The notes below the pieces were generated by a model that searched no databases, was not told where the DNA came from, and worked only from the letters and a program-made list of their open reading frames with translations. 9,544 nucleotides of DNA from Gemmatimonadota bacterium (lineage in GTDB: Bacteria; Gemmatimonadota; Gemmatimonadetes; Gemmatimonadales; Gemmatimonadaceae). The position numbers were made by a program, and so were the translations under genes. Positions 1 through 6,803 of the stretch are shown here, piece by piece (the stretch's first letter is position 1; each line of letters starts with the position of its first letter). The stretch covers positions 1 to 9,544 of the forward strand of contig JAQBPZ010000198.1 in the NCBI GenBank assembly GCA_028287225.1, in the 5' to 3' direction.

Positions 1-78
1 GGGTGCGGGCGCCGGCGCGTCCGGCTTCGGCTCGCCCCCGGTGGGGAACTCGCTGTAGCGGATCTTCTTCTTCGTCAT
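1..78 (-). CDS. Partial CDS, N-terminus only, unknown function
   Basis: The last gene of the operon is cut off by the window edge after 26 codons. It begins MTKKKIRYSEFPTGG and then becomes rich in Ala and Pro (ending PDAPAPAP), which looks like a basic N-terminus followed by a flexible linker. The ATG at 78 overlaps the stop of the ExeA-like gene by four bases (ATGA), the same junction used elsewhere in this operon, and this is the main support for the call. There is no signal peptide or membrane segment in the visible part. I do not recognise a family. Coupling to the ATPase gene suggests a protein acting with it, but that is inference. Confidence 0.6.
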   Translation of the reverse strand, partial: MTKKKIRYSEFPTGGEPKPDAPAPAP

Positions 79-872
79 TCCTGGTCGTCCGCGACGTCCT
101 GCACCAGCTCGGCGTCGATCATGGACAGCCCGCGCATCGCGCCCACGAAGAGCGCCTGGGTCGCGAGCGTGTTGACGCGCCGCGGCACGCCGCTGCTGCG
201 CGCGGCAAGCACGGGGAAGGCGTCGGGCGAGAAGATCGCCCGCGCCGCTCCCGCCGTCGCCAGCCGGTGCTCCACGTATCCGCGCACGTCGCTCTCCTCC
301 ATCGGCTCCACATGAAAGCGCAGGCTCACGCGCTGGTCGATCTGTGGCCGCAGCCGCACGCGATCGCGCAGCTCGGGCTGCCCCAGCAGCACCACGTGCA
401 GGTGCTTGTGCTGGCGATCCTCATGGTTGGTGAGCAGGCGGATCTCCTCCAGCAGCGCGGGGCCGGCCAGCTGCGCCTCATCAACGACGAGCACGGGTCG
501 CTGTCCGTTACGGTGCAGCTCCGCCAGCCGCACGCCCAGGGCCTCGATGAGGGGAAGCTTGCCCCGCGGCACCGTGCTCATGCCGAGGCCGCGCGCCAGC
601 GTGGCGAGCAGCTGCGCCGGGGTCACCCGGGGATACGGGACCGACACGAGCGGGCCGCCCGGGGCCGCGAGCCGCTCCGCGAGGGCGTGCGCGAGCATGG
701 TCTTGCCGCAGCCGATCTCCCCGGTAACGAGAGACAGCCCGCCGCGCAGGTCGGTGGCGTCGTACATCAGCCGCGCGAACCCTTCCGCGAATGCCGGCGT
801 GCGATAGACGAAGTCGGGGTCGGGAGAGTTGGCGAACGGGCGGCGCGCAAGCGACCAGTGCGTCTCGATCAT
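75..872 (-). CDS. ExeA-type AAA+ ATPase, short form
   Basis: A 265-residue AAA+ ATPase of the ExeA/general-secretion ATPase family. The N-terminus has the family's typical opening, a WSLARRPFANSPDPDFVY-like block (residues 6-23). Walker A is GEIGCGKT (51-58) and Walker B VLVVDEAQ (127-134). Next come LLTN (146-149, sensor 1 region), a GQPEL block (164-168), a DQR arginine (181) and GVPRRVN (228-234, sensor 2 region). Aeromonas ExeA is roughly twice as long, with a membrane segment and a periplasmic peptidoglycan-binding domain; this protein ends right after the ATPase lid and has no hydrophobic segment, so it should be a soluble cytoplasmic ATPase. The ATG overlaps the cheB stop by four bases, and a GGAG lies seven bases upstream. 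ExeA relatives help assemble secretins or pili, and TniB/MuB-like transposition ATPases are related, but no transposase is present. Its place behind cheB suggests a role in envelope or pilus machinery served by this pathway (inference). Confidence 0.82.
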   Translation of the reverse strand: MIETHWSLARRPFANSPDPDFVYRTPAFAEGFARLMYDATDLRGGLSLVTGEIGCGKTMLAHALAERLAAPGGPLVSVPYPRVTPAQLLATLARGLGMSTVPRGKLPLIEALGVRLAELHRNGQRPVLVVDEAQLAGPALLEEIRLLTNHEDRQHKHLHVVLLGQPELRDRVRLRPQIDQRVSLRFHVEPMEESDVRGYVEHRLATAGAARAIFSPDAFPVLAARSSGVPRRVNTLATQALFVGAMRGLSMIDAELVQDVADDQE

Positions 873-1966
873 GCGGAAGCTCCGCCGGCGCGGCGCGCCG
901 CGAGCAGGTCCACCACCGCCGGCGCGATGCCGGTAAGGGGGGCCACGCGGTCCGCGCCGGCGCGGAGCATCGCCGCGGCCGGCATGCCGTAGATGGTGGA
1001 CGTCTCGCGGTCCTGCACCACGGCCAACCCGCCGCTCTGCCGGATGGCGCGCAGCCCCTCGGCGCCGTCGCGCCCCATGCCGGTGAGCACCACCCCCAGG
1101 CTGGCCCGCCCGTAGAGCTCCGCGACGGAGTGGAAGAGCGGATCGGCCGACGGGCGCACGCCCCAGACTGCCGGCGAGGTATCGAGCGCGATGCGGCGCA
1201 CGCCGTCCGGCGCGGCCACGACGCGCATGTGCATGCCACCCGGCGCGAGGTAGACGCGATTGCGCTGCACCCGCTCGCCGTCCTCCGCCTCGGACACGGG
1301 CAGGCTGCTCATCAGGTGAAGCCGGGCCGCGAGGCTGCGCGTGAACCCCGCGGGCATGTGCTGCACCACGAGCACCGCGGCATTCAGGTCCGCCGGCAGG
1401 CCGGGAATCACCTCGGCCAGCGCGCGCGGGCCGCCGGTGGAGGCCGCGATCGCGACGGCGACCGTCGTGTCCTGCGGCATCACCTGCGGGACGCGTGCGG
1501 CATCCACGAAGCGCGGGCGCGCGAGAAGCTGGACTCCCGTCAGGTTCACCTGCGTGGCGGCGTGCAGCGCGGCGAACAGCGCTTCGGACACGAGCGCCAG
1601 GTCCAGGCTGATGGGGCCCGACGGCTTTCGCACGAAGTCCACCGCGCCGAGCTCCAGACAGCGCAGCGTCAGGTCCACCCCGCCCTGGGTGCTCGCCGCG
1701 CTGAGCATGACGACGGCGCGCGGCGTCTCGCTCATGATGTAGCCGAGCGTCTGCATGCCATCGAGCTCGGGCATCTCGACGTCCAGCGTGACGATCTGCG
1801 GGTCGAGCGCGTGGATCTGCCTGAGGGCGTCCTGCCCGTTGCGCGCGGTGCCCACCACGCGGAAGTCCGGCGAGTCGTCCACGATCTGGGCGATCAGGCG
1901 TCGCATGAACGCGCTGTCGTCCACCACGAGGACGGTGGCCGGCGACCTAGATGACACGATCGCCAC
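869..1966 (-). CDS. cheB: CheB: receptor glutamate methylesterase/deamidase with receiver domain
   Basis: Two-domain CheB of about 365 residues, a normal length for the family. The receiver domain (about 10-130) has the acidic pair D16/D17, phospho-acceptor D62 in LDVEMPELDG, S89 and K114 in RKPSG. The C-terminal esterase domain (about 167-355) keeps the catalytic triad by motif: S176 in ASTGGP, H203 in QHMPAG and D300 in TGMGRDG. It removes methyl groups from (and may deamidate) chemoreceptor glutamates once phosphorylated by CheA, opposing the neighbouring CheR. The start is uncertain: the GTG at 1966 overlaps cheD by 20 bases, while a GTG at 1957 gives a protein three residues shorter with an 11-base overlap; neither has a convincing ribosome binding site. 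CheA is not in the window, so the phosphodonor must be encoded elsewhere. Confidence 0.95.
   Translation of the reverse strand: MAIVSSRSPATVLVVDDSAFMRRLIAQIVDDSPDFRVVGTARNGQDALRQIHALDPQIVTLDVEMPELDGMQTLGYIMSETPRAVVMLSAASTQGGVDLTLRCLELGAVDFVRKPSGPISLDLALVSEALFAALHAATQVNLTGVQLLARPRFVDAARVPQVMPQDTTVAVAIAASTGGPRALAEVIPGLPADLNAAVLVVQHMPAGFTRSLAARLHLMSSLPVSEAEDGERVQRNRVYLAPGGMHMRVVAAPDGVRRIALDTSPAVWGVRPSADPLFHSVAELYGRASLGVVLTGMGRDGAEGLRAIRQSGGLAVVQDRETSTIYGMPAAAMLRAGADRVAPLTGIAPAVVDLLAARRAGGASA
880..883 (-). promoter_or_regulatory. Short ribosome binding site of the ExeA-like gene
   Basis: GGAG seven bases before the ATG at 872, within the 3' end of cheB. The site is modest; the ATGA overlap makes translational coupling likely as well. 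Confidence 0.5.
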
Positions 1967-2444
1967 GCTTGAGCGAGCGCACGTCCACGTGTCCGTCCGA
2001 CAGGTGGAAGTACACGCTCCGCCCGTAGTCGAGCCCCGTGTCCTCGGCCAGCAGCGGGATGCCCGCCGCCGCCAGCACGTCGCGGGTGGCGAGCACGTTG
2101 CGCTCGCCCACGTTGATGCCCGACCCCGACACGAGCTGGCCGAACATGCTGGCGCCGCCGACGATCTTGCCCGTCACGCGGCTCCCGGGGCGCACGCCGA
2201 GGCCCCGCATCTCCTCGAGCATCAGCGGCACGATCGTCTCGGGAAACTTCGCCGGGTTGGAGGTCTCGCGGGACATCAGCGGCGTGGGGAGGAGGATGTG
2301 CGCCAGCCCCCCGATGCGCGTGTCGCGATCGTAGAGGATGATCGCGACGCACGAGCCGAGGCCGATGGTGGCCAGGACCTGGCTGCCCTGGCGCACCGCG
2401 TAGTCGGCGACCTTCACGCGCACGTCGGCGTGCGGGACGTTCAT
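1947..2444 (-). CDS. cheD: CheD: chemoreceptor glutamine deamidase
   Basis: A 165-residue CheD, full length. Catalytic Cys32 sits in the LGSC motif, His49 in GLAHILLP, and Thr26 in VLATIGLGSC; these have the same spacing as Thr21/Cys27/His44 of Thermotoga CheD as I recall it. Other family blocks are KIVGGASMF (93-101), NVGERNV (111-117) and AEDTG...GRSVYF (133-146). CheD deamidates selected receptor glutamines to glutamates, creating methylation sites for CheR, and in some bacteria binds CheC. No CheC is visible here. The ATG overlaps the cheR stop by four bases (ATGA), and its 3' end overlaps cheB. The three adaptation enzymes are therefore probably made together. Confidence 0.95.
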   Translation of the reverse strand: MNVPHADVRVKVADYAVRQGSQVLATIGLGSCVAIILYDRDTRIGGLAHILLPTPLMSRETSNPAKFPETIVPLMLEEMRGLGVRPGSRVTGKIVGGASMFGQLVSGSGINVGERNVLATRDVLAAAGIPLLAEDTGLDYGRSVYFHLSDGHVDVRSLKRGDRVI

Positions 2445-3259
2445 AGCGGCCGGAAGATGCGCTCGCGGCCGTCCGCGGCCACGAAGCGCGTGCGGGCGGC
2501 ACCGAGCAGGGTTTCCACCTTGCCGAGCACCAGGAAGCCGCCGGGCGCGAGGGCGGCGTGGAACGTGTCGAAGAGCCGCTCCTGCGTCTCGCGGTCGAAG
2601 TAGATCAGCACGTTACGGCAAACGATGAGGTGGTGCGGCCCGGGGGGCGGCTCCTGCGCCAGCAGGTCGCGCCGCTCGAAGCGCACGAGGCGCTTCACCT
2701 CGGGCACGATGGTGAACGGCGCGGTCGTCGCGAAGTAGCGTCGGCGGAGGTCGTCGGGGGTGTCGGCGAAGTCCCCCTCCTCGAACCCGCCCTGCTCCGC
2801 CGCCACGAGGCAGCGGGCGTCGATGTCGCTGCCGAGCACCGCAACACGCGACGCGAGCTGCCCGAGGGCGCCCACGCGGTCGGCATGGCGATGAAAGAGC
2901 GCAGCGAGCGAATACGGCTCCTCGCCCGACGAGCAGCCCGCGCTCCAGACGCGGATCGCCGGCTCCGGACGCGCCCAGAGGGTGGGCACGACGGTCTCGG
3001 CGATCACGTTGTACGTCTCCCAGTTCCGGAACAGCTTGGTGACGTTGATCGTGAGCGCGTCGAGGAGCTTGTCGTACTCGTCGCGGTCGCTGTCGAGCAC
3101 CCGGGCGTAGTCGGCGTAGGTGTGCACGCCGCGGGCGCGCATCCGGACGGCGATGCGACGGCGAAGGCACTTGTCCTTGTAGCTGGCGCACCCGAAGCCC
3201 CGCTCCTTCGAGATCTTCGTGGTCAGCTCTGCGAACGCCGCATCGGTGAGCTCCATCAT
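2441..3259 (-). CDS. cheR: CheR: SAM-dependent chemoreceptor methyltransferase
   Basis: A 272-residue CheR of normal single-unit length. The N-terminal helical domain (about 1-75) ends in the receptor-binding-type block ALTINVTKLFRN (68-79). The SAM-binding Rossmann fold has RVWSAGCSSGEEPYSLA (103-119), the second acidic motif GSDID (143-147), and CRNVLIYFD (214-222). The late motif reads VLGKVET (244-250). It methylates glutamates of chemoreceptors using S-adenosylmethionine. The enzyme has no C-terminal TPR or pentapeptide tether, although the gene just upstream encodes a TPR protein that could partner with it (inference). The ATG at 3259 shares one base with the preceding TGA; a second ATG follows directly at 3256. 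An AGGTG lies five to eight bases upstream of these codons. Confidence 0.95.
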   Translation of the reverse strand: MMELTDAAFAELTTKISKERGFGCASYKDKCLRRRIAVRMRARGVHTYADYARVLDSDRDEYDKLLDALTINVTKLFRNWETYNVIAETVVPTLWARPEPAIRVWSAGCSSGEEPYSLAALFHRHADRVGALGQLASRVAVLGSDIDARCLVAAEQGGFEEGDFADTPDDLRRRYFATTAPFTIVPEVKRLVRFERRDLLAQEPPPGPHHLIVCRNVLIYFDRETQERLFDTFHAALAPGGFLVLGKVETLLGAARTRFVAADGRERIFRPL

Positions 3260-4878
3260 CACAGCACCTGCCGCACGGCGTCGAGATTGTTGCGGACGAT
3301 GGCGTTCGACGGATCGAGCTCCAGCGCCTTCTCCCAGCAGCGCACCGCCTCCTCGCGCTCCTGCCGCTTGAACCGGATGTTGCCGAGCTTCAGATACACG
3401 TCGTCGCCGAGCCGGGCGTTGAGCTTCACCGCGCGCTCGTAGCACTGGAGCGCATCGTCGTACCGGGCCGCGCGGTAGTGGCAGTCGCCGAGGTTCTTGT
3501 GCAGCTGCGCCACGCCGGCGTCTTCCTGCACGCCGCGCTCGGCCGCCTGCAGGGCTTCGGAGTGATACCCGCGGCGCTCGTGCACCGCGGTGAGGTTGTT
3601 GTACAGCGCCGCGGCGTGCGGATGTGCGCCGATGCCTTCGGTCAGCAGCGCGAGCGCGCGCTCCAGGTCGCCGAGCAGCGCCGCGGTGAGCGCGGAATAG
3701 TGGAACCACGCGGCGGTCGGCGGCCGCGCGCCGAACAGCGGCCGCGCGAGCTGGAGCGCTTCGTCGGCCGTGACGACCTCGCCGGCGCGAAGGGCCACCA
3801 CGCCGAGAGAGGTCTGGATGCGCGGATCCGTGGCGCCCCCGCGGCGCATCGCCTCGTCCAGCGCGGCCTGCGCGTCGTCGTAGCGGCCCAGCCGCTCGTA
3901 GGCGTAGGCCAGGTTGTGGAGCGCGGATGCGCGCGCGCCCGGCTGCGCGACGCACAGCTTGAACGCCTCCACCGCGTCGGTCCACTTGCCCTGCCGCATC
4001 AGCGCCAGGCCGATGTAGAAGCGGGCGGAGGCGTCGGTCTCGCGCAGCTCGGTGACGCGGCGGAACTCGCGCATCGCCTCGTCGAGCATTCCCGTCTTGT
4101 AGAAGGCCACCCCGAGATTTCGGTGCTCGTCCACGCGCGTGTCGCTGACCGCCGGCTCGGCCGCCCTGGTCTTGCCGATGCGCTGCACGAAGCCGGCGCT
4201 GACGAGGCCGTAGATCGCCTTGCCCGCGTCGAACTCGCCGAGGCCCGAATCCTCCATGATCATCGCCACGTCGCGGCGGCCGTCCATGTGGTTCAGGACC
4301 ATCTCCTGCTCGCGCGTGAGCGCGACGCCCGCCTCCTGGATCTTCTTGCGGTCCGCATCGAAGACGAGGTCGAACGCCGGGATCTTCTTCTCGATCAGGC
4401 TCCACTCGTCCACGCGACGCGCGCCCTCGAGCAGCAGGGACTCGGGGTTGATCGCGACCTGGAAGTCCTGCTCTTCCGGTGCGACGTCGGCCTCGAAGTT
4501 GAACGTTCCCTGCGTCCACGTGAAGAGGAAGTACACCGCCTCCTCGATCTGCAGGCGGATCTGCTCGTGCAGGCTGTCGCGCTTGATGGCGCCCTCGGCG
4601 ACGAGGATCTCGCCGATGCGCTTGTCCCGGTGCTTCGCCTGGGTGGTGATGGCCTGCTCGAGCTGCGCCTGCGTGATGGACCCCGCCTTCACCAGGATGT
4701 CGCCGATGCGATCACGCCGGTTGACGATGGACGCGTAGCAGATCTTCCCCTTGTCGAAGTAGATGTAGCCGAAGTTGTTGCGATGGGTGACGGCCAGGCA
4801 GCCCGTCTTCTTGCCCATCGCCAGCAGCTGCAGCACGTCGGGGAGGCTGGCCTCCTTGAGACTGCCCTTGATGGCCAT
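3259..4878 (-). CDS. DUF4388 (PATAN-like) and TPR protein
   Basis: A 539-residue soluble protein with two parts. The N-terminal region (1-165) begins MAIKGSLKEASLPDVLQLLA and continues with GCLAVTH...GYIYFDKGKICYAS, the signature of DUF4388/PATAN domains found in signalling proteins of delta-type and other environmental bacteria. Embedded in it are two short repeats resembling the MshEN/GspE N-terminal repeat: RIGDILVKAGSITQAQLEQA (57-76) and RIGEILVAEGAIKRDSLHEQ (87-106). A winged-helix-like stretch follows (about 185-235). Residues about 250-539 form tandem TPR units; clear ones include DEHRNLGVAFYKTGMLDEAM, LHKNLGDCHYRAARYDDALQ and YLKLGNIRFKRQEREEAVRC. TPRs are protein-docking surfaces, so a scaffold linking the GTPase/ATPase part to the Che enzymes is plausible (inference). 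The start is supported by a strong GGAGGAG eight bases upstream and a one-base TGATG junction. Confidence 0.88.
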   Translation of the reverse strand: MAIKGSLKEASLPDVLQLLAMGKKTGCLAVTHRNNFGYIYFDKGKICYASIVNRRDRIGDILVKAGSITQAQLEQAITTQAKHRDKRIGEILVAEGAIKRDSLHEQIRLQIEEAVYFLFTWTQGTFNFEADVAPEEQDFQVAINPESLLLEGARRVDEWSLIEKKIPAFDLVFDADRKKIQEAGVALTREQEMVLNHMDGRRDVAMIMEDSGLGEFDAGKAIYGLVSAGFVQRIGKTRAAEPAVSDTRVDEHRNLGVAFYKTGMLDEAMREFRRVTELRETDASARFYIGLALMRQGKWTDAVEAFKLCVAQPGARASALHNLAYAYERLGRYDDAQAALDEAMRRGGATDPRIQTSLGVVALRAGEVVTADEALQLARPLFGARPPTAAWFHYSALTAALLGDLERALALLTEGIGAHPHAAALYNNLTAVHERRGYHSEALQAAERGVQEDAGVAQLHKNLGDCHYRAARYDDALQCYERAVKLNARLGDDVYLKLGNIRFKRQEREEAVRCWEKALELDPSNAIVRNNLDAVRQVL

Positions 4879-6800
4879 CAGCGCAGCTCCTCCACGAGAC
4901 GGGCGCCCGCGTCGGGCCATTCCCAGATGATCTTCTCGTCGTCCAGGAAGAAGACGTCGGCGGCCTGCCGCACCGTCGCGGGTGCGGAGGTGGCCGTGAT
5001 GCCACCCGCCTCGAGCTCGGCGCGCGCGATGTCGAGCGACAGGGCGCTGCCGCGCGCCTCGGCCGCGGCCGAGATGCGGTGCACGGTGCCGATCAGCTCG
5101 CGCACGCTCGCCGCGGGACGATCGGCGAGGAAGCCGACCAGCTCGGGGGTGCTCGGCATCTGCGCGTCGCTCAGGTAGCGTCCGTACAGCTTGGCGCGCA
5201 GCGCCCGATCGGGACTCTCCAGCTGTGCCACGAGGCCGCCTTCGAAGCGGCTTCGCAGGCGATCCTCGAGGCCCTCGATCTGCTTGGGCGGCAGGTCGCT
5301 GGCGAACACGAGCTGCTTGCCCGCCGAGTGGAAGTGGTTGAAGACGTGGAACAGCTCTTCCTGGGTGCGCTCCTTGGAGGCCACGAACTGCACGTCGTCG
5401 ATCAGCAGCACGTCGGCCGCGCGGTACCGGGCGCGGAAGCGCTCCACCGTGCCATCCTGGAGGGCGGCGATCAGCTCGTCGATGAACAGCTGCGCGCCCA
5501 CGCAGGCCACGCGATGGTTCGGGCCGCCGCGGCGCGCGAGCTCGTTGCCGATGGCGTTGAGGAGGTGCGTCTTGCCCACGCCGCTCGGACCGGCGAGGAA
5601 CAGCGGGTTGTAACGGTGGCCCGGCTCCGCGATCACCGCGTCGGCCGCGCGGACGGCCATCTGGTTGGAGCCGCTCTCCTCGAACGCGCCGCGCGCGAAC
5701 GCCGCCTGCGGGCCGGCGGGGGGCACCGCGCCGGCGAGCGCGCTCTCCACGAACGACGCCGCCTCGCCAAGGCGCTCGGGATCGCGGAACAGGTCGGCGC
5801 CGCCGAGCGTGGGATCCACCGTGGTGACCTGCCGTTCCAGCTCGCGGAGCTGCTCCACCGCCTGGCCGAAGCCGCGCAGCAGCGCCTCGTAGTTCGCCGG
5901 CGCGGACTTTTCGGCCATCAGGCGCTCGAGCGCGGTGGTGCGGTAGCCCTCGCCCCCCCAGTACGCGATCGACTCGCCCACGCGCACCTTCCACGGCTCC
6001 ACGTGCGCCGCCACGGCGCTGGCGATGTCCGTGAGGAAGGAGAAGAACTCGTCCTGCGCGGCCGCGGTCGGGGACGCGGCCGGCGCGGGGTCCGGCGCGC
6101 CCACCAGGCCGCGCACCTGCGCGGGCGTGATCGTGCCGTCCACCGACTGCTGCGCGCCCAGCTTGTTGAGCGCGCCCTGGAGCTCCCGCACGTTGGCGAA
6201 GTCCACGCGCGCCAGCTCCTCGATCACGCCCGGCGCGAAGGACACCTTGCGCTCCTCGCACTTGGCGCGGAGGATGGCGACGCGTGTCTCGAAGTCGGGC
6301 ACGCCGATGTCGACGATCAGGCCCCCGCTCATGCGGCTGATGAGGCGCTCGTCCACGTCGGCGATCTCCACCGGCGGGCGGTCGCTCGTCATGATGATCT
6401 GGCGTCCGGTGCCCTGGAGCGTGTTGAGCAGCCGCAGCAGCTCGCTCTGCGTCTCGCGGCGGCCGGTGAGGAACTGCATGTCGTCGATCAGCAGGACGTC
6501 CACGCGCCCGTAGCGGTGCTTGAACCGCTCCATCTCACCGCCGGCGATGGCGGCGTGCAGCTGCTCGACGAAATCCTCGAGCGGCACGTACTCCACGATC
6601 AGGTCCGGGTTCCGCTGGAGCGCCAGGTTCCCGATGGCGCCGATGAGGTGCGTCTTGCCGAGCCCCGACCCCGAGTAGATGAAGAGCGGGTTGTAGACCG
6701 CGCCCGGCGCGTCGGCCACGGCGTGCGCCGCCGCGACGGCGAGCCGGTTGGCCGAGCCGACGACGTAGTTCTCGAACCGGGCGCGGGCGTCGACGAGCAT
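4878..6800 (-). CDS. Tandem DnaA-type AAA+ ATPase lacking the DNA-binding domain
   Basis: A 640-residue protein holding two complete DnaA domain III modules. Module 1 (about 8-233): FENYVVGSANRLA entry block, Walker A GSGLGKTH (44-51), Walker B VLLIDD (102-107), TSDRPP (138-143), box VII-like ERLISR with R152/R156, and sensor 2 NVRELQGALN (203-212). Module 2 (about 370-600): GPSGVGKTH (404-412), VLLIDD (464-469), SDLPP (501-505), EDRLRSRF with R514/R518, and SVRELIGTVHRI (565-576). Both keep the insertion between the second strand and Walker B that marks initiator-type AAA+ proteins, including KERTQEELFH in module 2. A helical linker with a W...GESIAYW...GEGYRT element (about 250-365) separates them. 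The C-terminus ends FFLDDEKIIWEWPD and has no DnaA domain IV helix-turn-helix, so it is not a replication initiator; Hda-like single-module proteins also lack that domain. It starts three bases after mglA. A role as an ATP-driven oligomer in the MglA pathway is inference. Confidence 0.9.
   Translation of the reverse strand: MLVDARARFENYVVGSANRLAVAAAHAVADAPGAVYNPLFIYSGSGLGKTHLIGAIGNLALQRNPDLIVEYVPLEDFVEQLHAAIAGGEMERFKHRYGRVDVLLIDDMQFLTGRRETQSELLRLLNTLQGTGRQIIMTSDRPPVEIADVDERLISRMSGGLIVDIGVPDFETRVAILRAKCEERKVSFAPGVIEELARVDFANVRELQGALNKLGAQQSVDGTITPAQVRGLVGAPDPAPAASPTAAAQDEFFSFLTDIASAVAAHVEPWKVRVGESIAYWGGEGYRTTALERLMAEKSAPANYEALLRGFGQAVEQLRELERQVTTVDPTLGGADLFRDPERLGEAASFVESALAGAVPPAGPQAAFARGAFEESGSNQMAVRAADAVIAEPGHRYNPLFLAGPSGVGKTHLLNAIGNELARRGGPNHRVACVGAQLFIDELIAALQDGTVERFRARYRAADVLLIDDVQFVASKERTQEELFHVFNHFHSAGKQLVFASDLPPKQIEGLEDRLRSRFEGGLVAQLESPDRALRAKLYGRYLSDAQMPSTPELVGFLADRPAASVRELIGTVHRISAAAEARGSALSLDIARAELEAGGITATSAPATVRQAADVFFLDDEKIIWEWPDAGARLVEELR
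4887..4893 (-). promoter_or_regulatory. Strong ribosome binding site of the DUF4388-TPR gene
   Basis: GGAGGAG on the coding strand, eight bases before the ATG at 4878. It lies inside the last codons of the tandem DnaA-like gene and confirms the chosen start. Confidence 0.75.
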
Positions 6801-6803
6801 GAG

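Noticed and set aside
75..872. TniB/MuB-like transposition ATPase, implying a mobile element
   Set aside because: No transposase, resolvase or terminal inverted repeats are present, and the gene is embedded by overlap in a conserved-looking operon. The opening block fits the ExeA family better.
3260..4519. Upstream extension of cheR to a 692-codon frame
   Set aside because: The added part is low-complexity and lies opposite in phase to the well-supported TPR protein. The CheR domain begins normally at the ATG at 3259.
4879..6261. Upstream extension of the DUF4388 gene to a 1000-codon frame
   Set aside because: The extra N-terminal sequence is Arg/Gly/Ala low-complexity and overlaps the tandem DnaA-like gene in another frame. 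The ATG at 4878 has a strong ribosome binding site and yields the family's N-terminus.
4878..6800. Chromosomal replication initiator dnaA
   Set aside because: There are two ATPase modules, no DNA-binding domain IV and no N-terminal domain I. The neighbours are signalling genes, with no dnaN, recF or DnaA-box cluster.
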